Source of the DNA: Dryococelus australis
Lineage: Eukaryota > Arthropoda > Insecta > Phasmatodea > Phasmatidae
Assembly (NCBI GenBank): GCA_029891345.1
Contig: CM056993.1
Coordinates: 276,846,016 to 276,910,015, forward strand
DNA length: 64,000 nucleotides
Reading direction: 5' to 3'
This document shows, in pieces, positions 47,183-58,272 of the stretch. The notes under the pieces are model-generated. The model was given only the letters and a program-made list of their open reading frames with translations. It was not told where the DNA came from and made no database searches. A program made the translations under genes and the position numbers. Positions within the stretch are counted from its first letter, which is position 1. Every line of letters begins with the position of its first letter.

Positions 47183-50100
47183 ATGGGTGAGCATAAGCGA
47201 TCCTGTATTGACATCTTGGTTGAAGATCTTTATGCACGCAATTCCGATTCGGAATCGCAGACGGAAAGACAAACAATCTGTCAAGACAGTGTCCCTTCGC
47301 CTAAGCGGACACGAGTTAATCTATTGGAGGACAATCTCTACTTAAGCGATTCGAGCACAAATTCGAATACAGAGAGATTGTCAAAACCAAAAGGTCAAAA
47401 TGTGTCCACCCCCCCAAACATGAGAAGGTTGTTCTTTTGAATGACGACTTATTTCTATCAGTCTTGGAATATTCTTGTGATTCAGAAAGTGCTGCAACCG
47501 TTTTACAACCGACTTTCATCTCGATTAGCTATTTCGCCACAAGAGCCAGAAAATAATTCCTTTTCCGATTCCCAAGCCTCAGTGAAAGCTTTGCCAGACC
47601 TGATGTACCAACTATTGGCTATAGTGTTCATGGGAAGACTAAATGATGTGCGGATACTTAATGATCAATTAGAGTCTAATGCAGATTTTTCACATTTTTT
47701 CTAGAGGTGTAAAGTCACTTTATTAAGCTTAATTATGGCATCATCCCAGCTACTTAGATTATCCATTTCTGTAATGGGGAAAGTACTTGAAATCCCCATG
47801 GCGGAAGAAGGCACTGCGGAGACTTTTTATTTTGAAAGCAAAGCACTCCTTGTCCTCCATTCATCTGATGTGGGTTTAATCTATGATGATATCATTCCTT
47901 ATCTCACTAACAGAGTTGAAGAGTTTAGTGTGTGTGGTTCTGGCTGGAGTCTGCAAATGTTGACGTACATGGACATCCATGTGACTCAATATCGGCCGTT
48001 CACTGTCGGTGCTGCACACACAAAACTGTCCATGTTTATTGCTAACAGGAAGGCTTGTGTCGATGTAGACTGCCCAGAGGGAATGTGTTTTCACTATACC
48101 GTCATAGCATGTGTGTTTACAGCCAAACAACATGTTTATAGAACTACTTCATATCCAAAACCTCTCCAGGTTTTGAATATCGATGGTCTGTCGACACCTG
48201 TACTCATTCAGGATATTCGCAAGTTTGAGGAGAACAATTCTATTCGTACCTATGTCTACTGTGTGGTAGACAAAGATAGCAATATAATTGACGAAACTTT
48301 CGAAAAGGGTGGGTTGTAGTACCCATGTGTATTTATGCTGTACAACATGACAAACATGTTAATATTTTGGCACTTCATGCGAGTGGAAATGTCGCTCATT
48401 TGCATCTTGTTTGTATTAGAAATTTATCAAAGCTGGTTGGTAGTCACCTGAGTAAGAAGTGTAAAAAACACATTTGCAAGCATTGTCTCCAGTACTTTTT
48501 TAGTGAGGGAAATTCGTTAATCCCACTATTCTTTGCCAGCAAAAAAGGGCTGTTTGAAGTACTTTCCCCACTGAAAATGACAAGAACTTGGAAATTAAAG
48601 ATTACAGCAAACAGCAGAGATTGTGTTTCGTCGCCTATTGCAACATAGAAAGTTGCCTGAAACCCATGTCCACTTGCTTGCCTAATGATGAAACAAGTAA
48701 TACAAATACCATCAACCAACATGTTCCATATACTTGTAGCATTTTGTTGGTCTGCTAATACATTCCAAGTTTATCTCAGTATTTCGAGTTTGTGGGTGCT
48801 GATTGTATGTAAAAATTAGCTGATAAATTAGTTAAACTTACAAAGTGGATTGCAGGAATTTACAGTGTTCCGATAAAGCCAAAAACCCCTGCTAATGAAA
48901 CTAGGTTGGCGGCTCAAAAAAGTTGTTACATTTGTAAAGAACTGCTATGTACAGATGATATTGTGGTCGGCCGTGACTATCTGACGAGCGAAATCAGAGG
49001 CAGCGCACATAATAAGTGCAACTTGAATTTCAGACTACCCAAAAGACAACTTGTTGCTGTTTTCCATAACCTGCAGAATTACGATGCTCACTTTCTCATA
49101 AAGCCTGTGGCTGAACGTCACATAACGTTATACAGCGGAACCATGGTAATTGAAAATCCTGGAAAAATTCAAGTGATTGGAATGACCCTTGAAAAATACG
49201 AATGTATCACAAAACAGATTCCCAATGGGACTGATTGCAATGGAAAGGCACAATATTTAAAGTTAAGATTTATTGATTCATTCCAATTCATGAGTGCCTC
49301 TCTGGAAAATTTGGCACATAATTTACTACCTGCGAAAATGAGTATAAACCGCTCGATGTTTCTAGACAACAACCAGTTCAAATTGGCAAAATGGGAGTTT
49401 TTCCTTATGACTTTGTTAAGTCGCCACACAGTCTGATGTGCAAGTCACTCCCACCAAAGGACGCATTTCATAATGTGATGAGAGGTGAAGGCATTAGCAA
49501 TGAGGATTACGCACATGCCCAAGCTGCATGGGATGTGTTCAACTACATTAACTTGTTGCAATATGCAATTCATTACCTACGTGCGGACACTTGTTTGCTG
49601 GCTGATGTTTTTGAGAATTTCAGAACCATATGTTTGGCTTATTACGGTCTTGACCCCACCATGTATGTCACAGCTCTGTCTCTTTCATGGGACGCTTTAT
49701 TGTCAATGACACACACATGGTTAGAGCTGTTGAATGATCCTGACATGTATCTTTTTGTAGAATGTGGGGTTAGGGGTGGAATTACCCAGGTTTAAAATAG
49801 ACATGTGGAAGCCAACAATATTTACATGGGCGAGGACTATGACCCCAGTGTGGCATCGAAATATATATGCTATTTCGACATCAACGGGCTGTACAGTCAT
49901 ACAATGTGGTCGAAGCTTCCGATTGGTAATTTCGAGTGGGTTGAGGCTGACGTGTTCTCTTCATGTGATTTCGCAATCATGGTGAATGATGGTGACACTT
50001 GTTTTTTTCGCAGAAGTTGATCTGTCTTTTCTGGAGGAGTGTTATGATAAACTATCTGATCTGCCTTTGGCCCCAGAAAATGGCATACTCCCAAACAGTT

Positions 50101-51090
50101 TGCATGAGAAACTTCTTTTAACACTCACACCGTGCAAGAAGTATGCTATACACAGGTAAACACTGATGCAGTGCTTTATGTACGGGGCCAAACTTGACTC
50201 TGTTCATCGCATTTTGCACTTTGAGCAGAAGGCATGGGTGGCTCCATACATCGAGTTTAACATTGAGTAACGTGCCCAGGCTGCGAACGCATTCGAAAAA
50301 TCGTTTTTCAAGTTGATGAATAATTCTGTTTATGGAAAAACATTGCAAAATGTCCGTCGAGAAAGGGACATTAGAGTCGTTTCGAGGTATGACACAATAT
50401 ATGGGGCTTTAGAGCTGATATGAAATCCGACATTCCAGGTGCGGCAGATTATTCTATGAAAACTTGGTCCTTATCGAGATGTCAAAGAGTTCTGTTGCAT
50501 TCAACAAACCTTTGTACACTGGTTTTGTCATTCTCGACCTTTCAAAATCAACTCTCTATGAATTTCACTATCAGTACATGTGTACAAAATTTCTTCCGCC
50601 GGCTTTGCACCTCCTCTATTGTGACACCGATTCCCTAATCTATTCTGTTGCTTGTGATGCCATATATAAAGTAATTACCCTAGATTTAAAGGCCCAGTTT
50701 GATATAGCCAACTACGTGCCAACACGTACTGGTGTGATAACAGATGAATGTGCTGGGCGCATAATCACACACTTTGTGAGTTTATGTCCTAAGCTTTATG
50801 CTTACGTTGTTGCGAATGAGCAATGTATTCGTAAGGCAAAGTGTGTAAAACCCAACGTGTTGCAATCACTCAGGTACGAGGATTATCGAGATTGCCTCGA
50901 AAATTGCACAAGGGTAATACGGACCCAATATCAGTTCCGTTCATGTGCTCATCAAGTCTACACCGAACGCATAACAAAGGTAGTGTTGTCAGGTATGCAT
51001 GATAAGTGCTACACTGAGGCAGATGGAATATCAACCTTACCTTGGGGGCACTATCGAATACCTGAGTTTTTTTTTTTTTTTTAATTTTCC
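47183..51090 (+). pseudogene. Second fossil protein-primed family B DNA polymerase
   Basis: The N-terminal part is acidic and serine-rich with a repeated motif (VEDLYARNSDSES, LEDNLYLSDSSTNS). An N-terminal domain typical of these polymerases follows, then the finger CKHCLQYF, exonuclease-like sequence with FHNLQNYDAHFLI and FIDSFQFMS, VECGVRGGITQV, YFDINGLYSHTMW, the catalytic YCDTDSLIY, and a C-terminal LPWGHY block, ending at a T-run near 51,066. This is the protein-primed type carried by Polintons and related virus-like elements. It clearly differs in sequence from the polymerase at 37.6-41.8 kb. It is broken about ten times. No inverted repeats bracket it, so the limits and family of the parent element are open. 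Confidence 0.85.
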
Positions 51091-53474
51091 TCCATATAAC
51101 AGTTTCAACACCACAATAAATAATGTATAGACCTTCCTTCACTACACAACGCCAAGGACATCTATCTGCCGACACCACACACACCTCCTGTTCCACACTC
51201 ATCGCAGTTGTCTGCAATGATTATCACAGCTGACTACAATCATCATTGCAGCTGACTACACCAACTACAAATTGCATCACCATTCAATGATGCTACTCCC
51301 TGTTTGCCTAACAAGATTACTACTATCTTCAATATATTTACCCTTTGTCAAAGATGAAAATTAAATTCACTGTGGAAACTGCACATGTGTGTGTGTGTGT
51401 CTATGTCTGATAAAAAATACAGGATGTGACACGAACAAAAGAACACTCCACAGTAAGCATCTACGAACACACCTACTGAATGTATCGTTACTGTAAATAT
51501 TGTAAATAATTAGGAAAGAGATGACCTACACATTGACAAAATGTTATTAATGAACTGTATTTTAGTTTGTAAGATGATTGCTGTTAAAAATGTAAGCTAT
51601 GAAATATCTTGTTTTTTGTAAAAATGATTTGTTTTCATAAAAAAAAATATTTGGTCATTTTGTTGTAATATGATCGTTTTAAAGTGTGTGCAATATTGTT
51701 TTGTATATACTTGTATAAAATTGTGATTGAAAGATGACTTTTACTGTGTTCAGAAGTTTGTTGTAAAGTGAATATTTTTGTGTGATATTGTAAATACTTA
51801 GGTTTAAGGATGATTTGGAAAAGAATATTTTATGATAAAATTTCAAAAAAGGAATGGTGAGTGACTATTTTTTTTTAAATTCCCCATGTCACCAACTTTT
51901 TTCAATAATATGTTAAGTATAATGAGTGATGGTTTAGTAGTAGTGAAGAGAAATGAGTAGGTGTCCATCAGTAATGGTAAGCTGATGACTTGTATTTAAA
52001 TTCCGGATAACTGTTTGCTTACTTTCATGAATAAGATGTAATATTTTTGACTTAAAAACTTACAATCATTTAAATTAAAACTAACTTTGGAGGGCTGAGG
52101 GAAAATTACAAAAAAAAAAAATGGAGAAAATCAAACATAGATGAATGAAGTTTTGCAAAGAAACGAAGCAGGAGGTTAAAAGTCTTCGTCCACTCCGGCT
52201 ATTCAAGTTGAAGGTTGGAGTAGGACACTACACTGTGCTGACCAACTTTTGTGACATCCCAGAGGGACATATTGGAAGCGAGTCCCGAATACCTTTACAG
52301 AGGCAGATAGCAAAGAGCTCTGTCCCTCCTTGCCTACAAGAAAGTTTCGCCAGATAAAACTTTTATGTCTGCACCAAACACAGTCCAGCAAACATTTAAA
52401 AAAAAAATTTAATTTTACAAACAAGCACACAAATTACAGCTCTTCAAGATACAACACGATGATGTCTAGAGAAGAAGACAAACATAATATAGTATATTTA
52501 AACTACTTTTTAAATAAATAAAATTCAACTCAAGTTATGTGAAAATAGCAGTAGGCCTACATTTTCCAGTGAATTTGCAAGAGTCTGGTGTACCTTCATC
52601 TCTAATGATAGCCATGATTAACATTTTATAATGTACACATTTTAATATAAAAGCATTTCATCGTGAAAATATAAATTTTCGTGAGTTAAGTCAATATTGC
52701 AATAAGATTTTCAATTTCTGAGCTCTGTCTACGAAAATTACTTACAGTTTAAAAATACCATTTGTGTTAAGAAGTGCAGTGAATTTCATAAACATTTATG
52801 AGTTTTTACTGTAATTTAAACACAGTTGGCTATCGACAGCGCTAGCCGTATCTACTCACAGCTACACGGAAGTCCTATTCATTCATACATCGAACGGACT
52901 TATTTTAATACAATTTGGGGTAAGATTTTCTATCGTTAATTCCACACTCACATAATTGTCTCATTTAACATTTGTCGACACCAAATGTTATTCAAGTAGT
53001 TAAAATTCTCTCTCGTGCAAATTATATTTCTGAGCTCGAGACTCGTGTTACATTTCAGACTTAGGTAATTGCACTTATTAACGTATTCGTTTGAAATTTG
53101 CGATTCAATGCGTGTAATTTATTCACATCTAGAACACTCTGAAATTCTCTAATGTTTAATTGCATTCGGAAAACAAATTGTTTGTCATTACTAACACGTA
53201 AATCCCATCTTTCAAAGTCACCTATCTCCCACTATCGTCTACGAGCAATATCCACAAAAAAAAAAAAACATAAAATTAACACTAAGCCCACTCTTGCACT
53301 TAACTCTACACCTATATAACACATTGCAACCCACCACTCTGGTCAGTCGCCTCCAGAACACCACTCTGTCAAATCGTATAGAGCTCCTGTTACCCCCTCC
53401 CCCCACCCAAAAAGAACGAAAGAAGAACAAGAAAAATAATTAACCCTTTAAATACATTTAACCATTTCAATTTT
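51091..53474. other. Unassigned AT-rich sequence
   Basis: Low-complexity AT-rich sequence with no recognised gene. Short frames at 52,145-52,430 are open on both strands without similarity. It may hold the remote end of the second polymerase element, but no inverted partner was seen upstream. Confidence 0.45.
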
Positions 53475-53568
53475 TGATCGGATTAAAATCGGATTAAGAA
53501 AGTTTTAATCGGATTAAGAAAGTTTTAATCGGATTAAGAATTTTTTGATGGGATTAAGATCGAATTAA
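53475..53568. repeat. 20-bp tandem repeat
   Basis: Four to five units of AATCGGATTAAGAAAGTTTT with small changes, in an AT-rich context. Confidence 0.85.
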
Positions 53569-54022
53569 GGACTAGCCCTTTCAATCAATTTAATTAACCC
53601 TTTGATATCAAATTGATAATGCGATTAATCGAAAGTTGCCTAGGATCCCTCCGGTCCTACTACTCTGATCACTGTACGGGCACTTCCGCTATTACCGACC
53701 TTGCTACTTAGCAAAATAACGCCCCGGGGTTGGATTCAAACCATCACCACACGAGGGAAATTAATCCCCTGTGAGAGCTTGTCACCTGTACCGGATAGCA
53801 CAAATAACACTTGTTTAGTTTTTTTTTTTTTTTTTTTACAAAGAAGTGCGCGAAAAGATGTAAATATGAAGCTGATATTCACGTAGGCCTACCAAACTGG
53901 TTGGAGATATAACAACAGTAGGCCAAATTAATACGCTTTGCCATTTAAGTGTGTAGGAGAATGATATTTTATTAGTTTTTCGACAACTAATGAGTTTTCC
54001 GTGTTTCGTATGACCACACATT
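53569..54022. other. Unassigned sequence
   Basis: A T-run lies at about 53,820-53,837. Nothing else is recognised. Confidence 0.5.
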
Positions 54023-54033
54023 TCGAAATGTTA

Positions 54034-54075
54034 CTGTCAAGAGCTCGCTGTTACGAGCCGTTCAAATCTCTTCAC
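54034..54075 (+). mobile_element. Tiny 5'-truncated SINE family A insertion
   Basis: Only the last 42 bases of the SINE are present (TCAAGAGCTCGCTGTTACGA, then GCCGTTCAAATCTC). A perfect 11-bp target duplication TCGAAATGTTA lies at 54,023-54,033 and 54,076-54,086. Confidence 0.88.
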
Positions 54076-54086
54076 TCGAAATGTTA

Positions 54087-54787
54087 TTTCAAAACAGAGC
54101 TTTATCTCGCTCTCTCAATGACAATGAAACGTTCCAACTTCGAGTGACAAAATGACAAAATATTGTTTTCCGTTCGTGTATAGTCGCAATTGTTGCACCT
54201 GAGACGGAACTTTCCCGAAAGAAAGTAGAAGGCAGCACGGACGAAGGCAGTCCAGCGCTCCATTTGGAAATCGGGAAAGAAATTCGTCCAGTTGCTGACG
54301 TCACACCGTGGGGGAAAAAACACGAGTTATTCTTGGACAAATCCCGGAAATGAAATTAAGGTTTGTTCCAAAAACAAGCTGTGCAATATCGCGGATATTT
54401 TGTTCCTTTCCTATCCGTGGCTAAACAACAGCTTTAACATAGGAAGCCCTTCGACTCCCGTTTGGCATATTTACTCTTTTTACGAATTTAATGGAATATC
54501 GGCGCGAGTAACACTTGAATGACATAAAAGATAAATCATATCTGAAATCTACAAGCCAAGATGTATACAGAAAGTAGAAACACGTACATCCTCACCTGCC
54601 AATAAAAAAAGTTCTGAAAAAATTGTGTTCCAAACGCTTTAACACACTAGAGATTATTTACTCTCATGAAACATCTCGCCAATGCCAAGGCAGTCAACAC
54701 GATATTGCCACGTTGCGCTGGTGTAAAACATATCGTTCGACCTGTGATAGATGGCGCTGCAGGCAGCGAGAGGTGGGTAAGCTACTG
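54087..54787. other. Unassigned sequence
   Basis: No gene is recognised. Frames at 54,089-54,340 are open in two registers on the minus strand without known similarity. Confidence 0.45.
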
Positions 54788-55203
54788 TAGGCTGTTCACG
54801 GTAAAATGAACACTTTTGAAAGCCCTGCTTGTATGTACGTTGTGTAATCCTCCGTCTTATGAAAAATTAACATTGCTATGGGCCTCATTACTTCATTCAC
54901 GCGTCGGTCAAATGAAACTGTGAGATTATTAAGAAAGTAAATATTTTACAACTCTGCTTTATTTTACACTTCGATGGATTAAAAAACAGAAGTGAAATGA
55001 GAAATGAATAATTTGAAGTTATCACAAATGGTTACCTAACACTTTTTATTCGACATTAAGCTATGGAACTACATCCCATCCATCGTTACCAACTTCACTG
55101 GGCGAATGTCACTCAGTGCGGCCGTTAATATAGATGCATGCAGGGGCAGTGACATTTTTCTAAGGTTCATCTCTAAAGTGCTCACTTGATCGTAAACAGC
55201 CTT
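54788..55203 (+). mobile_element. Long TA-MITE, copy 6
   Basis: A 416-bp copy from TAGGCTGTTCACGGTAAAA to CAGCCTT, with TG on the left (decayed TA) and TA on the right (55,204-55,205). Confidence 0.9.
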
Positions 55204-55205
55204 TA

Positions 55206-56744
55206 CTTAGGTATTTTTGCAAGGAAAACCATAATGATGTATAGCATTGCGTATCAATGTTGATAACATGCAACCTTTAATGTTCCGAAACATCTGATGT
55301 AATAAATGTTTGCAGAGATTTCGTACCGCATATTTCTTCTGGAATGCAACGTGGCGTTTCCCAATTGATGCAATCCGGTTACAGCGTCATCTACAATGAA
55401 TTGCAAAAACTGTTTCTAATACATCTTCCGTACATACTGACGTATATTCCTAACCTGTAATGAAACAAGAAGGTTCCTGTTTGATATTTCAACGTTACCC
55501 TTTCCTTCCCCCTTTTCCCGATAGGACGACGGTGAGAAAACTTTAGCAACCTTGGAATGCCCCCTCGAAAATAGTGACGTTTTTCTTCGACGCGTATTGT
55601 CGCACGACGCATCTATTTCGCGTTATTCCGTGATCTCAGGTTTAATGAATCATCTGGTATGTAGTTATTTTCAGCAGAGGAGAAATTCGTTCCGCGACAC
55701 AGGATATCATGTTAAACAGAAACAGAAGCAACACCTTCAAAACTTCAGAAAACAATTATACACATTATCACAATACATCTCTGAGAACAAAAATAAAAGT
55801 TTTGGCGTCCATTTACTCTCCGTTTTAGGGTGACCTGGTGCTCCATAAAAATAAAGAATAATTGGGGGGGGGGGAGGTAAGTATGCCTTACCTCCCCCTC
55901 CCCGTGTTGTCATGCCACTGTTTCCAATAAACGTCAAAAGCCTGCAAAATGCTAAAAAAAATTTTACTCGCTGCTGGAGTCGCAGATGTATTGTGGTCCT
56001 GTGCTCATGGGTACCACAGAAAAAAAATCGATTGTGATGTCTGTAGGACAGCTGAAGAATGCAAGATTAAATCAATATCTAATTTATTATGATTTTTCGT
56101 TCGTACGTTCGCAGACCAACAAAATTTGTCTCACGAGGACCCAATCTAGGTAAATATTTTACCAATTGAAGCAGAAAACCTTTCCTTAGAGCAGCAACAC
56201 AAATTACGTGCCACACATCCGGGGAGTGAGGGGAGGGGGGAGCGAATAACTTCGCACGTTTCGTGTAAGGAAGAATGGAAGGGAGCTAGGCCACAGAACA
56301 GTAAGTATAAAGAAGCGAATTGGCTTGGCGATTTCTTTCAAATAAGCATACTCGGTCGCTGATTGACGCCGCGAGACTCTCTAAACAGGCCTTGCATTTG
56401 ATAGGATATATAGCGCATGCTGTCAATAATTTCGTATTGGATGTGCTGTTTAGGCGGTTATTCCGAGATCACGTCCGAACTTGATCTAAGATCGCCACAG
56501 ACTACTGTTGCACCATTCGAGTTAGTTCAGATCATGACTGGAGATCGAGACGAACATAATTTCCAACCGCCTAATATAGTGGTTCAAAGACATTATCTAA
56601 GATTAGTGTACAAAAGAAATATTAAATATATTTATCTACCAGTATTTTCTTAAAAATATAAAACAATATTATTATTAAGAGAGATTTTCCTCAATACAGA
56701 GGTTTTTCTCCAACATAACAATAAACTCATTTTGGAGCCAGGTA
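55206..56744. other. Unassigned sequence
   Basis: An open frame of 93 codons on the plus strand (55,552-55,833) has no recognised domain. A G-run lies near 55,865. Otherwise AT-rich. Confidence 0.45.
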
Positions 56745-57180
56745 GTTATGGGTCGTCCTATTCTTCTCCTTCCTACAAATTCCCGTTACTGTATAAATTT
56801 CATCTTTGTATCTTCCATTCTTCTTACATGACCATGCCATTCAAACCTTATTCGTTCTATAACTTCATACATTTCTTCTCCCACTTCCATTAGCCTTATT
56901 ATTTCGGCACTCCTTACTTTTCCTTTTCTTGAAATTCTGGCTGATCTTCTAATGCTTTCAGCTTCTTAATATGTTTTTGATTAATTATCCAGATCTCTGC
57001 TCCATACAAGACTATACTCTATAATAGGGACTTAAATATAATTATTTTTGTTCTATTCATAACATTCCTGCATCAGAAGATTGAATTGAGCATCCCAATT
57101 ACTTTCCGTCCACTAGCAATTCTTTTATTGATCTCCATCTTTGTTTTTCCCTTAAAATTATTCAGTGCGATTCGTACAAC
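56745..57180 (-). mobile_element. LINE, C-terminal reverse-transcriptase fragment
   Basis: On the minus strand the fragment reads EINKRIASGRKVIGMLN, LYGAEIWIINQKHIKKLKALE, then RSARISRKGKVRSAEIIRLM, FEWHGHVRRMEDTKM and GRRRIGRP. These blocks follow the catalytic core in many arthropod LINEs (LYG-E-W, W-GHV-RM, GRR--GRP). Several stops and shifts make it dead. The catalytic domain and endonuclease are absent, and the break beyond 57,180 leads to a SINE 130 bp away. It may be the same lineage as the LINE at 28.5-29.6 kb, but the overlap is too small to tell. Confidence 0.8.
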
Positions 57181-57311
57181 TTATTTACTTCAAACAGATA
57201 GAGATCGCAGTATCTAGTTTTTTGTCCAGCGCCTTCTTCAAAATATTGGTGCTAAAAATAATGAAACGAGTGTTTGTAAAGTGAGTTACCAACCAAGCGC
57301 ACGGCGGCATT

Positions 57312-57551
57312 GGGACCGCGGTGGTACAGTGGATAGACCACTCGCCTCCCACCAAGGGGAACCGGGTTAGAGTCCCGCCGCGCCGCCCCAGGATTTTCGC
57401 ATGTGGGAATCGGGCCGGACGATACCGCTGGTCGGCGGGTTTTCTAGGGGATCTCCCGTTTCCCATTCCGACGCTGCTCCATACTCGCCTCGCTTAACCC
57501 TCATCGGCGCTCAAGACCCGATGTTAAGAGACGCCCAAATCTCCCCACTCC
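57312..57551 (+). mobile_element. SINE family A, full length
   Basis: Head GGGACCGCGGTGGTACAGTG, a weakened B box (GGGTTAGAGTCCC) and the complete body to CCCACTCC. No clear target duplication. Confidence 0.9.
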
Positions 57552-58117
57552 ATTATTACAAAAAATATGTATGTTTAAGCTTGAGATAAGTATCCACTTC
57601 AATTTTCCCTCTACACCCCCGAGGTTTAATATGTATCAATAATTATTAATTTGAAAACTTTGGTCTTACGAAATATAAAGTATTTCTTTTCTTGTTTGCT
57701 CATTAAGGCTACAGGAACGTAAAGTAAGTGATACCAGTAACGAGAAATTATTGCGACGAAATACGCGCGTCATTTGCTGTGTAAAACTGATTTAGCAACA
57801 ACGAACATTTGTGCGTAGAGGTCAACAACGTTTCTTTACGTGTGTTCGAAATTGCGAAAAATAGGTAATGTCACCTGTCCTGAAAGCGTTATCGGAACTG
57901 TCCAAAACGCGAGTGAAATAAAAAGAAATGCGCGGGCAGGAACATGATTATTCTTGTGCCCTTGCAACGTACCTGGAAATTGTATTTGCGTCATTATTAT
58001 AATCTTCAATAAGCTACTCACTAAATTTAATTCAAACTCAAACTTAAGCCTTCTCAATTAAAAATAATCAATAAATATATTTTATTTTAGTCATAGACGT
58101 TAACTTCCGAGTGCTGT
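57552..58117. other. Unassigned AT-rich sequence
   Basis: Nothing recognised. Confidence 0.5.
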
Positions 58118-58152
58118 GAAACATACACACACACACATACACACACAAACAT

Positions 58153-58210
<58 letters not shown>
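58118..58210. repeat. (CA)n then (TA)n compound microsatellite
   Basis: An ACAC tract with interruptions passes into a pure AT tract. A TA-MITE end follows 25 bases later. Confidence 0.95.
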
Positions 58211-58213
<3 letters not shown>

Positions 58214-58235
58214 AGATTGAAACGAAAAAATAACG

Positions 58236-58272
58236 GCCACAAAAGTGCTCACTTTACCATGAACAGTCTATA
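58236..58272 (+). mobile_element. TA-MITE right-end fragment
   Basis: AAAAGTGCTCACTTTACCAT and GAACAGTCTATA match the common terminus of the TA-MITE family. The rest is missing on the microsatellite side. Confidence 0.7.

Noticed and set aside
32487-51090. A single element containing both polymerase regions
   Set aside because: The inverted arms close at 45,556 and the second polymerase differs strongly in sequence, so they are treated as separate.
53690-53800. Reverse tRNA-derived SINE
   Set aside because: A B-box-like stretch (GGTTTGAATCCAACC in reverse) is present but the A box and body are not convincing.
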